Assembly (NCBI RefSeq): GCF_023856365.1
Contig: NC_064541.1
Span: forward strand, 27,072,214 to 27,136,213
Origin: Brienomyrus brachyistius
Lineage: Eukaryota > Chordata > Actinopteri > Osteoglossiformes > Mormyridae
Direction of reading: 5' to 3'
DNA length: 64,000 bases
Part shown: piece after piece, positions 11,101-20,769 of the stretch
Numbering within the stretch: position 1 is the stretch's first letter
How the letters are laid out: the number at the start of each line of letters is the position of its first letter
Translations under genes and position numbers: made by a program
Notes under the pieces: generated by a model
Told to the model about the DNA's origin: nothing
The model's input: only the letters and a program-made list of their open reading frames with translations
Database searches by the model: none

Positions 11101-14100
11101 CACCCACAGTTCGTTGCGGTTGCTGGAGTATGAGCAGAGCAGCTCACCACTCCGGTCCACCGGCAGGAGATCGTCAATGATCACCTGAAGGCAAAGGGCT
11201 TTTCACCTTCCTCACTCACACAGCCAGATCTGACACGGCTCTCATACTTCTCTTCCATGGTTATAGCAGACAGACCATCTTGTAGGGCTCCTTTAACCAA
11301 GTCATGGAGGAGGAACGGCCCATAGAACTACTCCTCTTGAGTTATCAAAGATGCACTTTGACTGATTATGGAGAACATAGTCAATTTATAAAGGATCTAC
11401 GAGATACTATCTACAAATCTAAAATATCTAGAGCATGGATGCCTGGAATCAAAGATCCAGAAGTACCTTCCTGGGAACACCGTTGATGTGCAGTTTGACC
11501 ATGTACTTCCCACAAGGGTTGTATTCCGGCTCCCCCTTCCTGTTCTGAGGGTAGATGACGCTGCAGATAAATAAGGTAGCAGCGTTTCAGACACAAGTCT
11601 AAGTGACACCCCGACCTGCTTTATGAGCCTTTTCAGACTCTGCAGCTCGTAAGCAGACCATAACTGTTCAAAAAAAATTATCCAGGCCTAGAAAACTCAG
11701 AAATACTTCTGGTCGCTCATTAGGGAACAGAAATATCATGATCATAACCAGTGTAAGAAGTAAGAGCACTTATGGTGTCCCAGGATCAGCGCCTCTGCGA
11801 GTCAGAAACCAGCCAGTGCCAGAAATTTTAACTGGAGAAGGTAAACATGTGACAAAGGTGTAAAGACACGGAATAAGCAGCACACCTTGTGATTAGTTTC
11901 TTGTTGTAGCGTCTCTCATATGCGGCACTGATGGCCAACGACGCGACGAAAGAGCAGTCCGAGACAACGGTCTGCATAACAAATAAGGAAAACCAGCACA
12001 ATTACAATCAAAAGCCATTTCTGCATGCAGCTACAGATTCCCCAATAAAATAAAAATACCCCCCTACTAACCTTTACTATTGCGGGTATTTAAAACGAAC
12101 TTGACACGGACATAAATGTCAGAAAGTACCTTAGAGCTGCCGCATAGTGGCGGATGCGTCAATTGATAGTCAATTGATTTCTCAAGGTCCCGTGACCCAG
12201 TAGGATAAGCGGTTTGGAAATTGGATGGATGGATGGATGGATTTCTCAGGGATGTGACACAGATGGCATCCTGACCTGCTTTATGCTGAAGCTGGAGACG
12301 GTGAAGATCATGGTGGGGTTGTTGGAGATCTCATCAGGTCGCACCCAGTGAGAGAAGATTGCCTTCTGCTTCGGGGAAAGGGCCAGCTTGCCACATTTGT
12401 CTCTGAGGAAGGTGGGAGAGGGAGGTAAGCGATCTTGAGTGAGTGTCTGGAGTCTGCTGCAGTGTGAAGAATTCAAAGCTCAAATTCAAAAGCAGCTCGT
12501 GCCCCAGAAAACAGGCAGCCAGATAAAGGAGTGCAAGAGTAACAGGGGACATGCTCAGCTCCAGTCTCAGCCAAACCCAAGTAGATCCCACTAGAGAGAA
12601 AGAGCGAAGCAGGACTCACGAGAACGGCATGGGGAATGCAAATCTCTCCTTAAGATCCACACTCATGAAGGGGACATATTCAATACCGTTGATCTTAGAC
12701 GTGGTCCTGCAAGTGGAAGAGCGTTACTCATTTGTGTGAACACAAGACAATTAGTGCACTTCAGTAAATATAGTGTGAAATTAAATATTCTTGGCTGGAT
12801 AATTCCTGATTTCTGACATTAAGTTAAAAACAATGCCAAAGAATGGCTTTTCCAAGGAAAAGTCACATCAATGATTTCAGGTTACCCAAAGTTACTCAGG
12901 TAGATAAATGCATGGATTTGATTGGCCCACATATGCCCCTCCATTTAACCAGATCTCCACCCCTCCTTCTCAGGCCCATAGCCCACCTGAGCACCTCAAT
13001 CTCCTCCGCCGTGTAGCGCTGGCCCTGGGGCTCACCAGACTGGACAGGCCTGGAGGGCTGAGGCCGGTCATGGAGGGAAAAGTCCGGTCCCAGGGGAAGG
13101 TACTGCCTCGTCTGGCCGCCAGCCTTGGCTGCTCCCCCGCCGGTGGCAGACTTATCTTTGGTGGACGCGGCGGCTTTGGCTTTTGACATGGACTCCTTCA
13201 GACCCTCAGCCCTGACGTAAGACCCCAGAGGTCAGAGGTCGTTAAGAGACAAGCACTTCGGCATACATTTATCTGACAAAACACTGGAAATACAGTGAAT
13301 TTACTAATGCTTCAGTCTTCAAAGAGGGCTGCATTTATTATGGAACATAGAAAGACTTAAAATCTAACTGAAGCCTGGTGAACCAAGATCCAGTAAGAAA
13401 ACTGAAGCACTTTGCTTCTCTGGAGAACATTAACCGTTCTGTTTGAAGTTAGAACTTCTTGCCTGCATATGAGCTGCATCACCTTCAGTGAGTCATTGAA
13501 AACTCTTCTCACGATCTGCCATCTGCAGGCTGCTCTTACTCAGCAATAAATGAGAACCCAGTCAAGGCCCACTTACCTATCCAGCGCCTGGTGAGCCAGC
13601 TGCTTCAGCTTCCCCTGGAGCTCCTGCTCGGACGTCTCATTGGACTGGGGGTAAATAGGGGCGGGACATGAAATAACGGGCGGGATAGGCTATAGTCACA
13701 TGTGCACTACTACATGTGTCCAAGTGTTCTGTAAGAGCCTGTACTGACATCTCCACAGGCTGACTGTGCAAATACAGGTTTTACTTCCTACATTGGGGGA
13801 AAACTATCCCCCCACCAAGATAACAGAAACTCTTTATCTCCAGTTACTCCAGGGACCAGCAGACCCGGATCTCTGAATTGTACATCGGTTTGGATAAAAA
13901 TAAAGTTTTTAATAAGTAAAAGATATTGTGAGAATGATCCCACAGTACATTTGTTTTCACCTGAAACATCTACTGATTAATAACTTTTCTGGAATGGAAT
14001 TAGGAATCAATCATATTAGAATAAGGGTCAACAGGAAGTCATCATCAAAATGCAACTGCATGTTTGTGAAGATACTCACTGCCTGTATGCAGAGCTCCAC

Positions 14101-17100
14101 GGCCTGAGTGTACAGTTCGATGGCCTCGTCACTGTTGCCCTTCTCGTCCTCGTCAAAGGCCTGTGTCACCAGGAAGTAGGCCCTCTCCAGGTCCAGCTGG
14201 TGCTTGGACTTGAGTGGGTCGCTGCTCTGGGCCTGAACTGAGGAACAAGAACCCAAAGAACAGGCATCTTGAGCCTTCTCAAGCGAAATGAACAGGGAGC
14301 CTGACCTCAATCGCAGCCCTGTGAGATGGTGGGTCCATCTCAGGACAGGGGAGCCAGGCAGCCGTGTCTGATTCTGTCTGTCTGGTTGTTTTTCTCTCTC
14401 TCTCATCCAGTTAATCTGCCTCAACCTCTCTCCTGCTACCTGCTATCATGCTAACAGCCCAGGGCCAAAATTCTTCCTTTATCAATAAAAGCAATGAAAA
14501 CGGAATTCCAGCCCCAAATAAAATGACCTGTTCAGTGTTCCATCTGCCATCCCAACCCAAGAGATTCTGACAAAACTGTGCCACTTCCTATTTGATACTT
14601 GACAGTCACACAATCAGAAAGTTAAACATTCAGCCGAATTACATATAGTTTGACACAAAACACAATAAAATATCCCTGAGAACAATCATTTTAAAATATT
14701 GGATATGGATATCTATCTGTCGTTGCCAGATTCAATGAGAAGTTTAGTTTGAGGTCTAAGATGGGGGGAGGAGGTAAAGAACTTCAACCCAACACAAATA
14801 TAACTGCGAAACACAACAAGGGACATTTTTTTAAATGCTAAAATAACGTTTAATATTATTATGTGTGTTTTTCAGGTCTCAGCCTGGCACCTTCCCTTCA
14901 GAGGAGCTTATGGGTCCTTGTGTATAACGGCAGGTCCCTTTGCTCTCCAACACAGACACTTCTTCTCCCACCACTGCATTTTTCTCCTTTCATTTTCTCG
15001 ATTTTCTTCTGCACCATATTTTAAATCACGGCACCATTCTGAAAAACCGCCACTTTCCAATGTACTCAAAAGAACGCGGCGAACTTCGCTGTTACCATGG
15101 ATACCGAGAAAACATTCCAAAAACGTATCTATAGCTACAAATGCATTTCTCTAATGTATCTTAAGTCTTAACAGTTAAATCATGTATAGCGTATACAGCT
15201 TCTTACAGGCAAACCTAGAGTATTATTTTTATTATTTTATCATTTATTTATTTTATTATTTTGCATTCAGTTTTTTCCTTCACATTCCACTAGGGGCCTC
15301 TGTTTGGCTAGATTTCTAATGTCATTTTCTTTATTCTTTAAAAAAATGTTTTGCGTGTTTTGATTCATGATAGATTCATATGCTTTGATGATGCAAGGAC
15401 AAGCAGCATTTGTATAAGGAGCTGAGCCAGAAAACGCTGAACACTGAATCTCCAGTGACGGCTCAGCACATACAAAGGCTGATCTTTCTATTTGTTTACT
15501 CAGAAATTAACCTTGACTTACGCTCAGCAGATTTCACAGATCTCAACCCAACGCAGTATTATAACAACAATAATTATACACGGGTAACTGACAAAATTAC
15601 ATGAAACAATCAATTAAGTATCATGCTGATTTGGCCACTCTGGCATCCTGTTCCTCTGTAGCTAATACAGGATCTCTCATGATATCTTGAGGAAACGACT
15701 AACAAGCCTTCATATACCTAAGACCACCCACCTGAGGTGACATGGGTATGGAAGACTGATGAAAGGAAATGATCACATGGGACAACAGTCAGGAAAAGCA
15801 TATACTCACAAAAATGAAGGCAAAAGCAAAGAGTTATAGTAAATCAGCTGAATGCAAACATTAATCTAAGCCTTCAGACGGTGGCTTCATCAAATAAACT
15901 CTGTAAAGAGCCTCACAGAGAGGCATGTTGTGGTAACACTGCATGGAAAATATACTCTTGTCAATGAGCAGGTTCAAAGAACATAGGCATCGTTTTCTGT
16001 GCAGTGCAGGAAACCACACTGTCAGAAGTTTCACCCCTCAGCTAGACAAATGCCAAGAAACACAAAACTGTTCACATTGATGAGTTCAAGTCAACTGATT
16101 ATTGAGCGTCTTTTTTTTTTTGAACAACCTTAAAAGTCCAAGGAACGGTTAAAACCAAACGGGCCCTTAGATTCCCGAGTAAATGTCAGCCCATCATCAC
16201 ATTCATACGGCTGTGAAGCATTTCCATCTTGACAGAAGCGAGACCTTCCAAGAAGACGACTCCTTATTCAAAGGGCACGAGTGGACAAGTGATTTACTAA
16301 AAGGTCTGATAAATATGAAAACAGGATCGGAGAGCCGTTACAGACCACAGCGCTCGACGTTTATGGGTACTGGAGCAGAAACTGAGATGGTGTTAGCCAG
16401 CACAATCAAGAAAACACCAAAAGATTCTCCAGCAGTACATGTGCAAAGGCGTCTGGCCACTTCAGGATTATTCGGTCTCATTCTTCCTTCCATGGTCAAT
16501 GTGCTTGCTTTTCCTTTTGCATTCATTCATTCATTCAAGGAATCAACCAGATGGTCCTCCAATCCTTTGCAGGTCACACACACTATTCACACCAATGGGG
16601 AATTCCAATTAAACACTGCATGTTTTTGGACTGTGAGGGAAACCAGAGAACGTAGAAAAAACCCTCGGCACAAGGAGACCATGCAAATTCCACACACGCA
16701 GGTATAGGTGAGAGAACAGTGCTAACCACTATGCAGTCCTTAATTCATTTCAACCACACATTCTTTTTCAAGCAACACTCAAAGCGCTGAACCAACCTGC
16801 AGCGTGAAGAGCCTGAACTCGATCCAGATATTCGTTCACCTTGTCCTGAATGTTCTCCAATTTGGACCCAGCCATGCCCGCGTAGATGAGGGCCTGCGCT
16901 GCCTCCTAAATAGAGAGCCGGTGTGGTTAAGAGAATAGTAACTGTAGTGTAGTTATGGTACACATCAAATCAGACGTATTAACTCAATTTCACATTACCG
17001 CAACTGCCATAAACTTAGTGACCTACTCTGAGACATGACATCACCACCCCTTTGTATCACCTTGTTCCTCTCCACTACACCTTCATGCCTTTGCAGGGAG

Positions 17101-17660
17101 CGGGCATGTGCACAACACAACTGTGGCAAAAGCGACATACTATAAATAAACAGGGAAAGCTTTTATGCGACATGTCTGACAGTGTGTAAATATGACCCAT
17201 GTCACGAACCCGCTTCTGCGTCGGCCCAATTGACTTCATCGGGGCGAAAAATAAATTATTTTCTGTAGAAACTGGGGAATGTCCGGCACAGCGTCAAAGG
17301 TGTGGGACAGTTTCGCAAATCCAAGGGTAGGTACCAGTACAGTTTGTGTAGGAGGTGATGACGATCAGACCAGTACTTAATGACTTTTTGGCTAACAATC
17401 GTCCAATAATTGCGACAGCCGTTAATAAATAATTTTTATACCATGGGTATATCTCTTAACCTACACAAAACACTTAGGAATTCTAGTTAAAATACATAGG
17501 GGAAAAACCCGCCATGCGAAAAACTAGCTCCCAAAATTAAATGAGAATGAAGTCCTACCTTATAGTAAAAGACCGCCTCATTGTGCTTCCCTTTCTGATC
17601 ATACATAACAGCACATTTAGCGAATTTGATGGCATCGAGCTCCAGCGCCGAACAGTCCAT
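1615..17660 (-). CDS. capn7: calpain-7, 21 coding exons, complete
   Basis: Whole coding span of a calpain-7 ortholog. Joining the 21 exons listed below gives 2,466 nt, 821 residues plus TGA, with matching phases at every junction; human CAPN7 is 813 residues. Seen in the translation: two MIT domains (about residues 1-75 and 80-155), a linker rich in Ala, Lys and Ser, a calpain CysPc core (about 230-540) and two C2-like/calpain domain III modules (about 555-821). The catalytic set is present: oxyanion Gln292, Cys298 in SDCSF, His466 in PTHAY, Asn486 in KNPWS. There are no EF hands, as expected for this non-classical calpain. Known for the family: a cytosolic cysteine protease whose MIT domains bind ESCRT-III proteins such as IST1 and CHMP1, which stimulates its activity. 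The start is the ATG of exon 1, encoding MDCSALE as in vertebrate orthologs. Identification is from remembered family sequence, not a database search. Confidence 0.97.
1806..2790. mobile_element. non-autonomous DNA transposon-like element in capn7 intron 20
   Basis: Both ends carry related sequence in inverted orientation. The left end has GGTACTTTTCTACTG and TGTACTTTTGGTACTTT; the right end, read on the other strand, has CACTTTTCCAATG and CGTACTTTTGATACTTT, plus a further CTTTTCCACTGG. The interior is AT-rich with no transposase. The exact termini and target duplication are unclear, and so is the superfamily. Confidence 0.5.
3742..3755. repeat. C14 homopolymer (G14 on the capn7 strand)
   Basis: Starts at position +15 of capn7 intron 20 when read on the coding strand. 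Confidence 0.9.
3770..3862 (-). CDS. capn7: capn7 exon 20 (residues 743-774)
   Basis: Acceptor TCTCAG and donor GTAATG, 93 nt. Encodes [18 protein letters not shown] and GSGDY. A 75-nt GT repeat lies 19 nt before the acceptor AG on the coding strand, and a G14 run starts at intron +15 after the donor. Confidence 0.94.
3884..3958. repeat. (CA)n microsatellite, about 37 units
   Basis: Uninterrupted CA on plus, GT on the capn7 strand. It occupies the place where the branch point and pyrimidine tract of intron 19 would normally sit. Confidence 0.97.
4481..4499. repeat. G homopolymer run in capn7 intron 19
   Basis: About 19 consecutive G on the plus strand. The rest of this intron (3863-4954) shows only short spurious reading frames. 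Confidence 0.9.
4955..5085 (-). CDS. capn7: capn7 exon 19 (residues 700-743)
   Basis: Acceptor CGCAG and donor GTACCA, 131 nt. Encodes [15 protein letters not shown] and [16 protein letters not shown] of the second C2-like module. Confidence 0.95.
5172..5234 (-). CDS. capn7: capn7 exon 18 (residues 679-699)
   Basis: Acceptor AACAG and donor GTAAGG; 63 nt, phase 0 at both ends. Encodes [19 protein letters not shown] plus KR. It is separated from exon 17 by a 1.76-kb intron with a MITE-like element and from exon 19 by an 86-bp intron. Confidence 0.93.
5479..6383. mobile_element. Tc1/mariner-type MITE-like element in capn7 intron 17
   Basis: Terminal inverted repeats of roughly 30 bp: the left end begins TATACACACCGATGAGCC and the right end, on the other strand, begins TATACACCAATGAGCC. 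The TATACAC..CCGAT(G/C)AG type of end is known from fish Tc1-like elements. The interior (about 0.84 kb) has no intact transposase, so this is a non-autonomous or heavily decayed copy. TA lies at both ends, consistent with TA target sites. Confidence 0.65.
6991..7136 (-). CDS. capn7: capn7 exon 17 (residues 630-678)
   Basis: Acceptor CTCAG and donor GTAAGG, 146 nt. Encodes [20 protein letters not shown] and [18 protein letters not shown]. The split codon at the start gives Met630 where human has Ala. A CT-rich microsatellite (7146-7197, GA on the plus strand) lies just upstream of the acceptor. Confidence 0.96.
7146..7197. repeat. (GA)n-rich microsatellite next to capn7 exon 17
   Basis: GA/GACA-rich on plus, so CT-rich on the coding strand. 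It extends the pyrimidine tract upstream of the exon 17 acceptor. Confidence 0.85.
7511..7586 (-). CDS. capn7: capn7 exon 16 (residues 605-630)
   Basis: Acceptor CTAG and donor GTAAGT, 76 nt, leaving phase 1. Encodes [19 protein letters not shown] and KVYYP. Confidence 0.94.
7882..8017 (-). CDS. capn7: capn7 exon 15 (residues 559-604)
   Basis: Donor GTAAGA, 136 nt. Encodes [18 protein letters not shown] and [12 protein letters not shown], the first C2-like module. The acceptor is a tandem CAGCAG; both AGs keep the frame. The upstream AG matches the ortholog length (two residues between His and Trp). Confidence 0.95.
8063..8109. repeat. (CA)n microsatellite in capn7 intron 14
   Basis: CA on plus, GT on the coding strand, with one TA interruption. 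It ends about 45 nt upstream of the exon 15 acceptor in the GC-AG intron. Confidence 0.95.
8236..8335 (-). CDS. capn7: capn7 exon 14, followed by a GC donor
   Basis: Acceptor TGCAG, 100 nt. Encodes [19 protein letters not shown] and ends in ...CIH plus AG. The only in-frame junction to exon 15 uses CAG|GCGCGT, so the donor dinucleotide is GC, not GT. Confidence 0.92.
8421..8565 (-). CDS. capn7: capn7 exon 13 (catalytic Asn)
   Basis: Acceptor CCCAG and donor GTAGGC, 145 nt, leaving phase 1. Encodes [16 protein letters not shown]; Asn486 is the catalytic asparagine. Intron 13 is only 85 bp. Confidence 0.97.
8774..8930. repeat. 24-bp minisatellite in capn7 intron 12, about 6.5 units
   Basis: Tandem copies of a 24-bp unit beginning GGAGATGTGGCAAGAG, with only C/T or G/A differences near the unit end. 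Because 24 is a multiple of three and the unit has no stop in several frames, it produces misleading open frames on both strands. Confidence 0.95.
9168..9288 (-). CDS. capn7: capn7 exon 12 (catalytic His)
   Basis: Acceptor AAAG and donor GTAAGG, 121 nt. Encodes [19 protein letters not shown] and [13 protein letters not shown]; His466 is the catalytic histidine (human His458). Confidence 0.97.
9771..9855. repeat. telomere-like interstitial repeat tract in capn7 intron 11
   Basis: Degenerate array of CCCTAA-type hexamers (ACCCTAACC, TAATCC variants), about 13 units over 85 bp on the plus strand. It is followed by a SINE-like fragment (about 9856-9960) with the familiar CCTTAACCCCCAATTGC text. 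Confidence 0.85.
10096..10118. repeat. C23 homopolymer next to capn7 exon 11 donor
   Basis: Pure C on plus (G23 on the coding strand), beginning at intron position +7 after exon 11. Confidence 0.95.
10125..10231 (-). CDS. capn7: capn7 exon 11 (residues 402-437)
   Basis: Acceptor TGCAG and donor GTAAAT, 107 nt. Encodes [18 protein letters not shown]. On the coding strand the donor is followed at intron position +7 by a run of 23 G (see findings). Confidence 0.95.
11038..11184 (-). CDS. capn7: capn7 exon 10 (residues 353-401)
   Basis: Acceptor TTCAG and donor GTAAGT, 147 nt, phase 0 at both ends. Encodes the strongly conserved [18 protein letters not shown] segment of the calpain core. Confidence 0.97.
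11467..11560 (-). CDS. capn7: capn7 exon 9 (residues 321-352)
   Basis: Acceptor TGCAG and donor GTACTT, 94 nt. Encodes [16 protein letters not shown] and [15 protein letters not shown], protease subdomain IIa. Confidence 0.95.
11886..11971 (-). CDS. capn7: capn7 exon 8 (catalytic Cys)
   Basis: Acceptor TGCAG and donor GTGTGC, 86 nt. Encodes [13 protein letters not shown]; Cys298 (codon 11956-11954) is the nucleophile by position, matching human Cys290 with the 8-residue offset. Confidence 0.96.
12190..12243 (+). repeat. V-SINE-like 3' tail fragment
   Basis: Contains GACCCAGTAGGATAAGCGG followed by GGATGGAT repeats, the same 3' end as the full SINE at 53737. It lies in capn7 intron 7. Confidence 0.75.
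12276..12402 (-). CDS. capn7: capn7 exon 7 (residues 250-292)
   Basis: Acceptor CTCAG and donor GTCAGG, 127 nt. Encodes KLALSPKQK and the conserved VSSFSIKQ; Gln292, six residues before the catalytic Cys, is the expected oxyanion-hole Gln of calpains. Confidence 0.95.
12620..12706 (-). CDS. capn7: capn7 exon 6 (residues 221-250)
   Basis: Acceptor TGCAG and donor GTGAGT, 87 nt, phase 2 at both ends. Encodes the start of the calpain core ([21 protein letters not shown]). Confidence 0.94.
12987..13211 (-). CDS. capn7: capn7 exon 5 (residues 146-221)
   Basis: Acceptor GTCAG and donor GTGGGC, 225 nt. Encodes the low-complexity linker between the MIT and protease parts ([16 protein letters not shown]), then [12 protein letters not shown] and [10 protein letters not shown]. 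The linker is longer in small residues than the human one I recall, and probably explains most of the 8 extra residues. Confidence 0.94.
13577..13644 (-). CDS. capn7: capn7 exon 4 (residues 124-146)
   Basis: Acceptor CCCAG and donor GTAAGT, 68 nt, leaving phase 2. Encodes the last helix of MIT domain 2 ([10 protein letters not shown]). Confidence 0.93.
14080..14237 (-). CDS. capn7: capn7 exon 3 (residues 71-123)
   Basis: Acceptor CTCAG, donor GTGAGT, 158 nt. Encodes most of MIT domain 2, including the conserved [14 protein letters not shown] and [10 protein letters not shown] stretches. It follows the largest intron tied to the MIT region (about 2.56 kb), which holds a SINE remnant. Confidence 0.96.
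16570..16735 (-). repeat. V-SINE-like fragment in capn7 intron 1-2 region
   Basis: Antisense copy with diverged CATGTTTTTGGACTGTGAGG and GCTAACCACT text. It lies in intron 2, just downstream of exon 2, and is 5' and 3' incomplete. Confidence 0.65.
16797..16905 (-). CDS. capn7: capn7 exon 2 (residues 35-71)
   Basis: Acceptor TTTAG and donor GTTGGT; 109 nt, leaving phase 1. Encodes the end of MIT domain 1 ([14 protein letters not shown] onward to LHAA). Intron 1 is about 650 bp. Confidence 0.95.
17559..17660 (-). CDS. capn7: capn7 exon 1 (residues 1-34)
   Basis: Start codon at 17660-17658; ends in phase 0 at a GTAGGA donor. Encodes the first helices of MIT domain 1, ending EAVFYYK. The MDCSALE beginning agrees with calpain-7 of other vertebrates, which fixes the start. 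Confidence 0.95.
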
Positions 17661-18120
17661 GTTTCCTGGTAACGATAAGAGGACACGGTACTTAGTAAGG
17701 TTTTATCATGAACAAAATCCACGTCAGTTACATGTATATAAATATAGCCGGAGGTTATAAACGAGTTGAAGATGACATGCGAGTAAGAGCGACAGATCAT
17801 AAAGCAAATGTTAAAAAAACTGACTACCTTAAAAGTCCAACGCTGCAGCTCGTCTTGGAAGAATTCCGAGCTCTTTTTGGTGTTAAGTGTCAATTAATAG
17901 CGGCGAAACGATCAGCTTCCAGCACTCTTCACGCCAAAACTTTAACCACAACAGACCCCCCTTTTCTATTTCCGGGTCCAGAAGGAAGAAGTGTGTAAGC
18001 TGTCAAACTAAACTACGTACGTCACACACTCAGACTGGACCCGGATGCACAACGACGGGGGAGGGGGCGGGGGGAGGACTATACGTCATCACTAGTCAGG
18101 GAATTCCTTGACACATGACG
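17661..18120 (-). promoter_or_regulatory. putative capn7 5' flank / promoter
   Basis: Upstream of the capn7 start. It contains a GC box (18063-18072, G-rich core GGGGGCGGGG), CRE-like TACGTCA or ACGTCA motifs near 18018 and 18083 and a TGACGT near 18115, and a TTTCCGG ETS-like motif near 17969. CpGs are denser than in the surrounding AT-rich DNA. The transcription start and any 5' UTR intron are not visible from sequence alone. Confidence 0.4.
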
Positions 18121-20270
18121 TTGTAATCTTCGTTCGGGGAAACCCCAAAGTGGAGCCTATCTTTATTTTAGATAAGGATTAAGATTTATCGGTCTTTTCA
18201 CCTTCGTATACAGTACAGGGTGTGCTTGATGAGCTGGATGCTACAAACCATAGGACACAAGGATGAATTTCAGAGGTGTTATTTAATCTTTAATTGAACA
18301 GTCTGTATTTCTAGTCTTGTGTTCTTTTGACAATATCACACATTTGCGTATTTCTGGTAAAGCTAGTTATGTACTTCCGCGAATGTGATTGTTCAGTCGG
18401 CCGATGAATGTACAATTACGATGTAACCTGTACAATTACATAGATGCTAACACTCAGCCCATGAAACAAAGGTATGACGGAAAAGAGGGAAAAAAAGAGA
18501 CGTGGATGGGTTGTCAAAAACAGAATGAATTCAGGTCAATAAGCGTATAACAGATAGATAAAAAAGAAGGTATGAAGGATGGTGAAATGGATGAAAGTTC
18601 GTTGAATATTTTTGAGCTGCACACCGGAAGTCTTCAGTTGAAGATCGAATGCGAAAGGTGACTGTTTGGAGTCCTGTTCTTAACTCAGTAATCACATCTT
18701 TGCTGAGCCATTGAGCAAGACCCTTCACGGCTCTGAAATGCTCCAGAAAGAAGTTAGGATGTGTGAAAAGAAGCATTCCAATGTATCTGAATCTCATGCA
18801 AAAGGCAAATAAAGCAGTTAGCTTAGCTGCATGACGTTATAAATTTATGATAATTGATGTGTCCATCTGAGGCTGGGAACCCCTAGCACTCACTCCCACT
18901 CTCAGCATATTGCACAACTAGGACAAGAGTGCACGTGGGAAATACAAACACATTACCGTGCAAGTGCAGGTTCAAGTATAAACACTGTCCAGCCATCCAT
19001 TTTCCAGTTGATGATCCTGGCATAAACCTGAGGCGCTTAAACATTCCTTATCAGTTTAACCATTGTTTAAATACAGTGAGGGTTGAAATTGCTCTGTATA
19101 GACACTAGATGGCAGCAATTCTGTCGTCATTACGTACACAATGATTAAACTAAAGCATACGAGCTCGCTCTTCTTATTGACTTTGTCGATGATGAATTCC
19201 TTCTATAGGGTGAAGAAATGCAGACACGTGCTGTACGAGCTTTCTGGCACAAACAGTGGGTTTAAATATCTACATTCGCACTCGGCTTTAAGTATCAAGA
19301 GAACATGATTATTTCTTGAAACGTCAGAAGGGTAAGATTACTGTCAAAGCCATTTTAGAATGATATTAAAGAATAGAATTCAATTATAGAACTTAGAATA
19401 AGTTATAGAATAAGTTATTTTCACAGCTTTTTTGTTTTGTTCCACTGCAAAGTTTTGATCAATGGCAAAATCTTTAAATTTTAATACTTTTTCGGACAAA
19501 TGGTAGAGTATTTAAATGAAATGCAGTGATACCAGTACTGTATACGACATTGTGATATTTTCTGTATATTACATAAATGGCGTGTCGTTTTTTCAATGTT
19601 TATAAAAATATACAATATAATTGCGTATTCCTGCAAAACCATTTTAATAAAAATAGACAAAAACTACTAAAAGAATAAAAGTGAACTCAGTTAAGGAAAA
19701 ATCAATAGATTAAAAACTAATAATTTCCATGGACACATAGTATCACATTTTACTTTCTGATCTCCTTTCCAGTAGTTAGCAGATTTTAACTCTTGGTTCT
19801 TAGTAGTAGCATAGATCCATGTAAATATGTTAGCTTTCTCTAGACAAGAAATGCTCAAAAGGTTGTTTGTTGTCAGTAAAATAACAATGGGTGGGGCTTC
19901 ACAACCTGTTTGTTATTTCTTCAATTTCACAAACAGGCCTACAACTTCACAAGGTTCAAATGAAGACATTACAGTAGATGACCTTTCCGAAGGAACATAT
20001 TAAGAATTCAAACACTAAGAGGCTGTTCCTCGAGTTCTTGCAGTTTTCCTTCCATCATTTCCTGTTTGTCTTGGCATAGCTTCCCTTATTTTTGCAGCTG
20101 GATATTTGCTGAAACGCATCAGAAGGAAAAAGTCTCTAGGACTTCAAACTAAGGTCTTCTGTGATTAAATGTGCTTTATTACCAGAGAAGCCAATGGCTG
20201 ACCAGAGTAGCACATGTCCAAAGTTGGACCGAGACCCAGTCTGCAAACAAACTCCATTTCCCAGAAACAG
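18120..20270. other. AT-rich intergenic DNA, nothing recognised
   Basis: Upstream of capn7. No exon with homology I know. At 18590-18740 there is a weak SINE-like stretch (TTGCTGAGCCATTGAGCAAGACCC) but no clear ends. Confidence 0.6.
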
Positions 20271-20324
20271 AGGTCATTTGTTTGCCAGCCATCTGCTCAT
20301 CCATCTGCATCTGCTTGTCTTATT

Positions 20325-20552
20325 CGGGGGGGGGGGGGGGGGGGCACACGCCAGAGAATAACCTGGGATGGGACACCAACCCATTGCAGGGGACACTCAC
20401 ACAACATTCATACCTATGGGAACTGGGGGAGACCCCATGGCAACAAAGGGAGAACATGCAAACCACACACATGCAGCCGAGGCAGAGACTTAAATCCTGG
20501 TCCCAGAGATGTGAGGCAAAAGTGCTAATCACAGCACCACCATGCTGCCCCA
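20325..20552 (-). repeat. V-SINE-like copy, antisense
   Basis: Carries the antisense forms of the SINE body (CCTGGGATGGGACACCAACCC, GGGAGAACATGCAAACC) and box-B-like end. A G-run of 17 at 20326-20342 adjoins it. Confidence 0.8.
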
Positions 20553-20769
20553 GCAATTCCTATTGAAAAGCAAATGGGAAATGTCATAAAGTTTGAGTAA
20601 GGCAGGGTTAAACATACTCTTTCATAGATCCCAACAAGGAACGCCTTCCTTATCAGCAGGACTGACTCTCATGCATTCCTCTGTGATTTTTTTCCCAAAT
20701 ATGCAAGTAATGCTTCACTAGCATAATTATAGCAATATCTGTTTATTTATCTTTTTAGTGCAATATTAT

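Noticed and set aside
18531..18797. 88-codon minus-strand frame
   Set aside because: The plus strand resembles a degraded SINE (GAGCAAGACCC text), so the frame is probably accidental.
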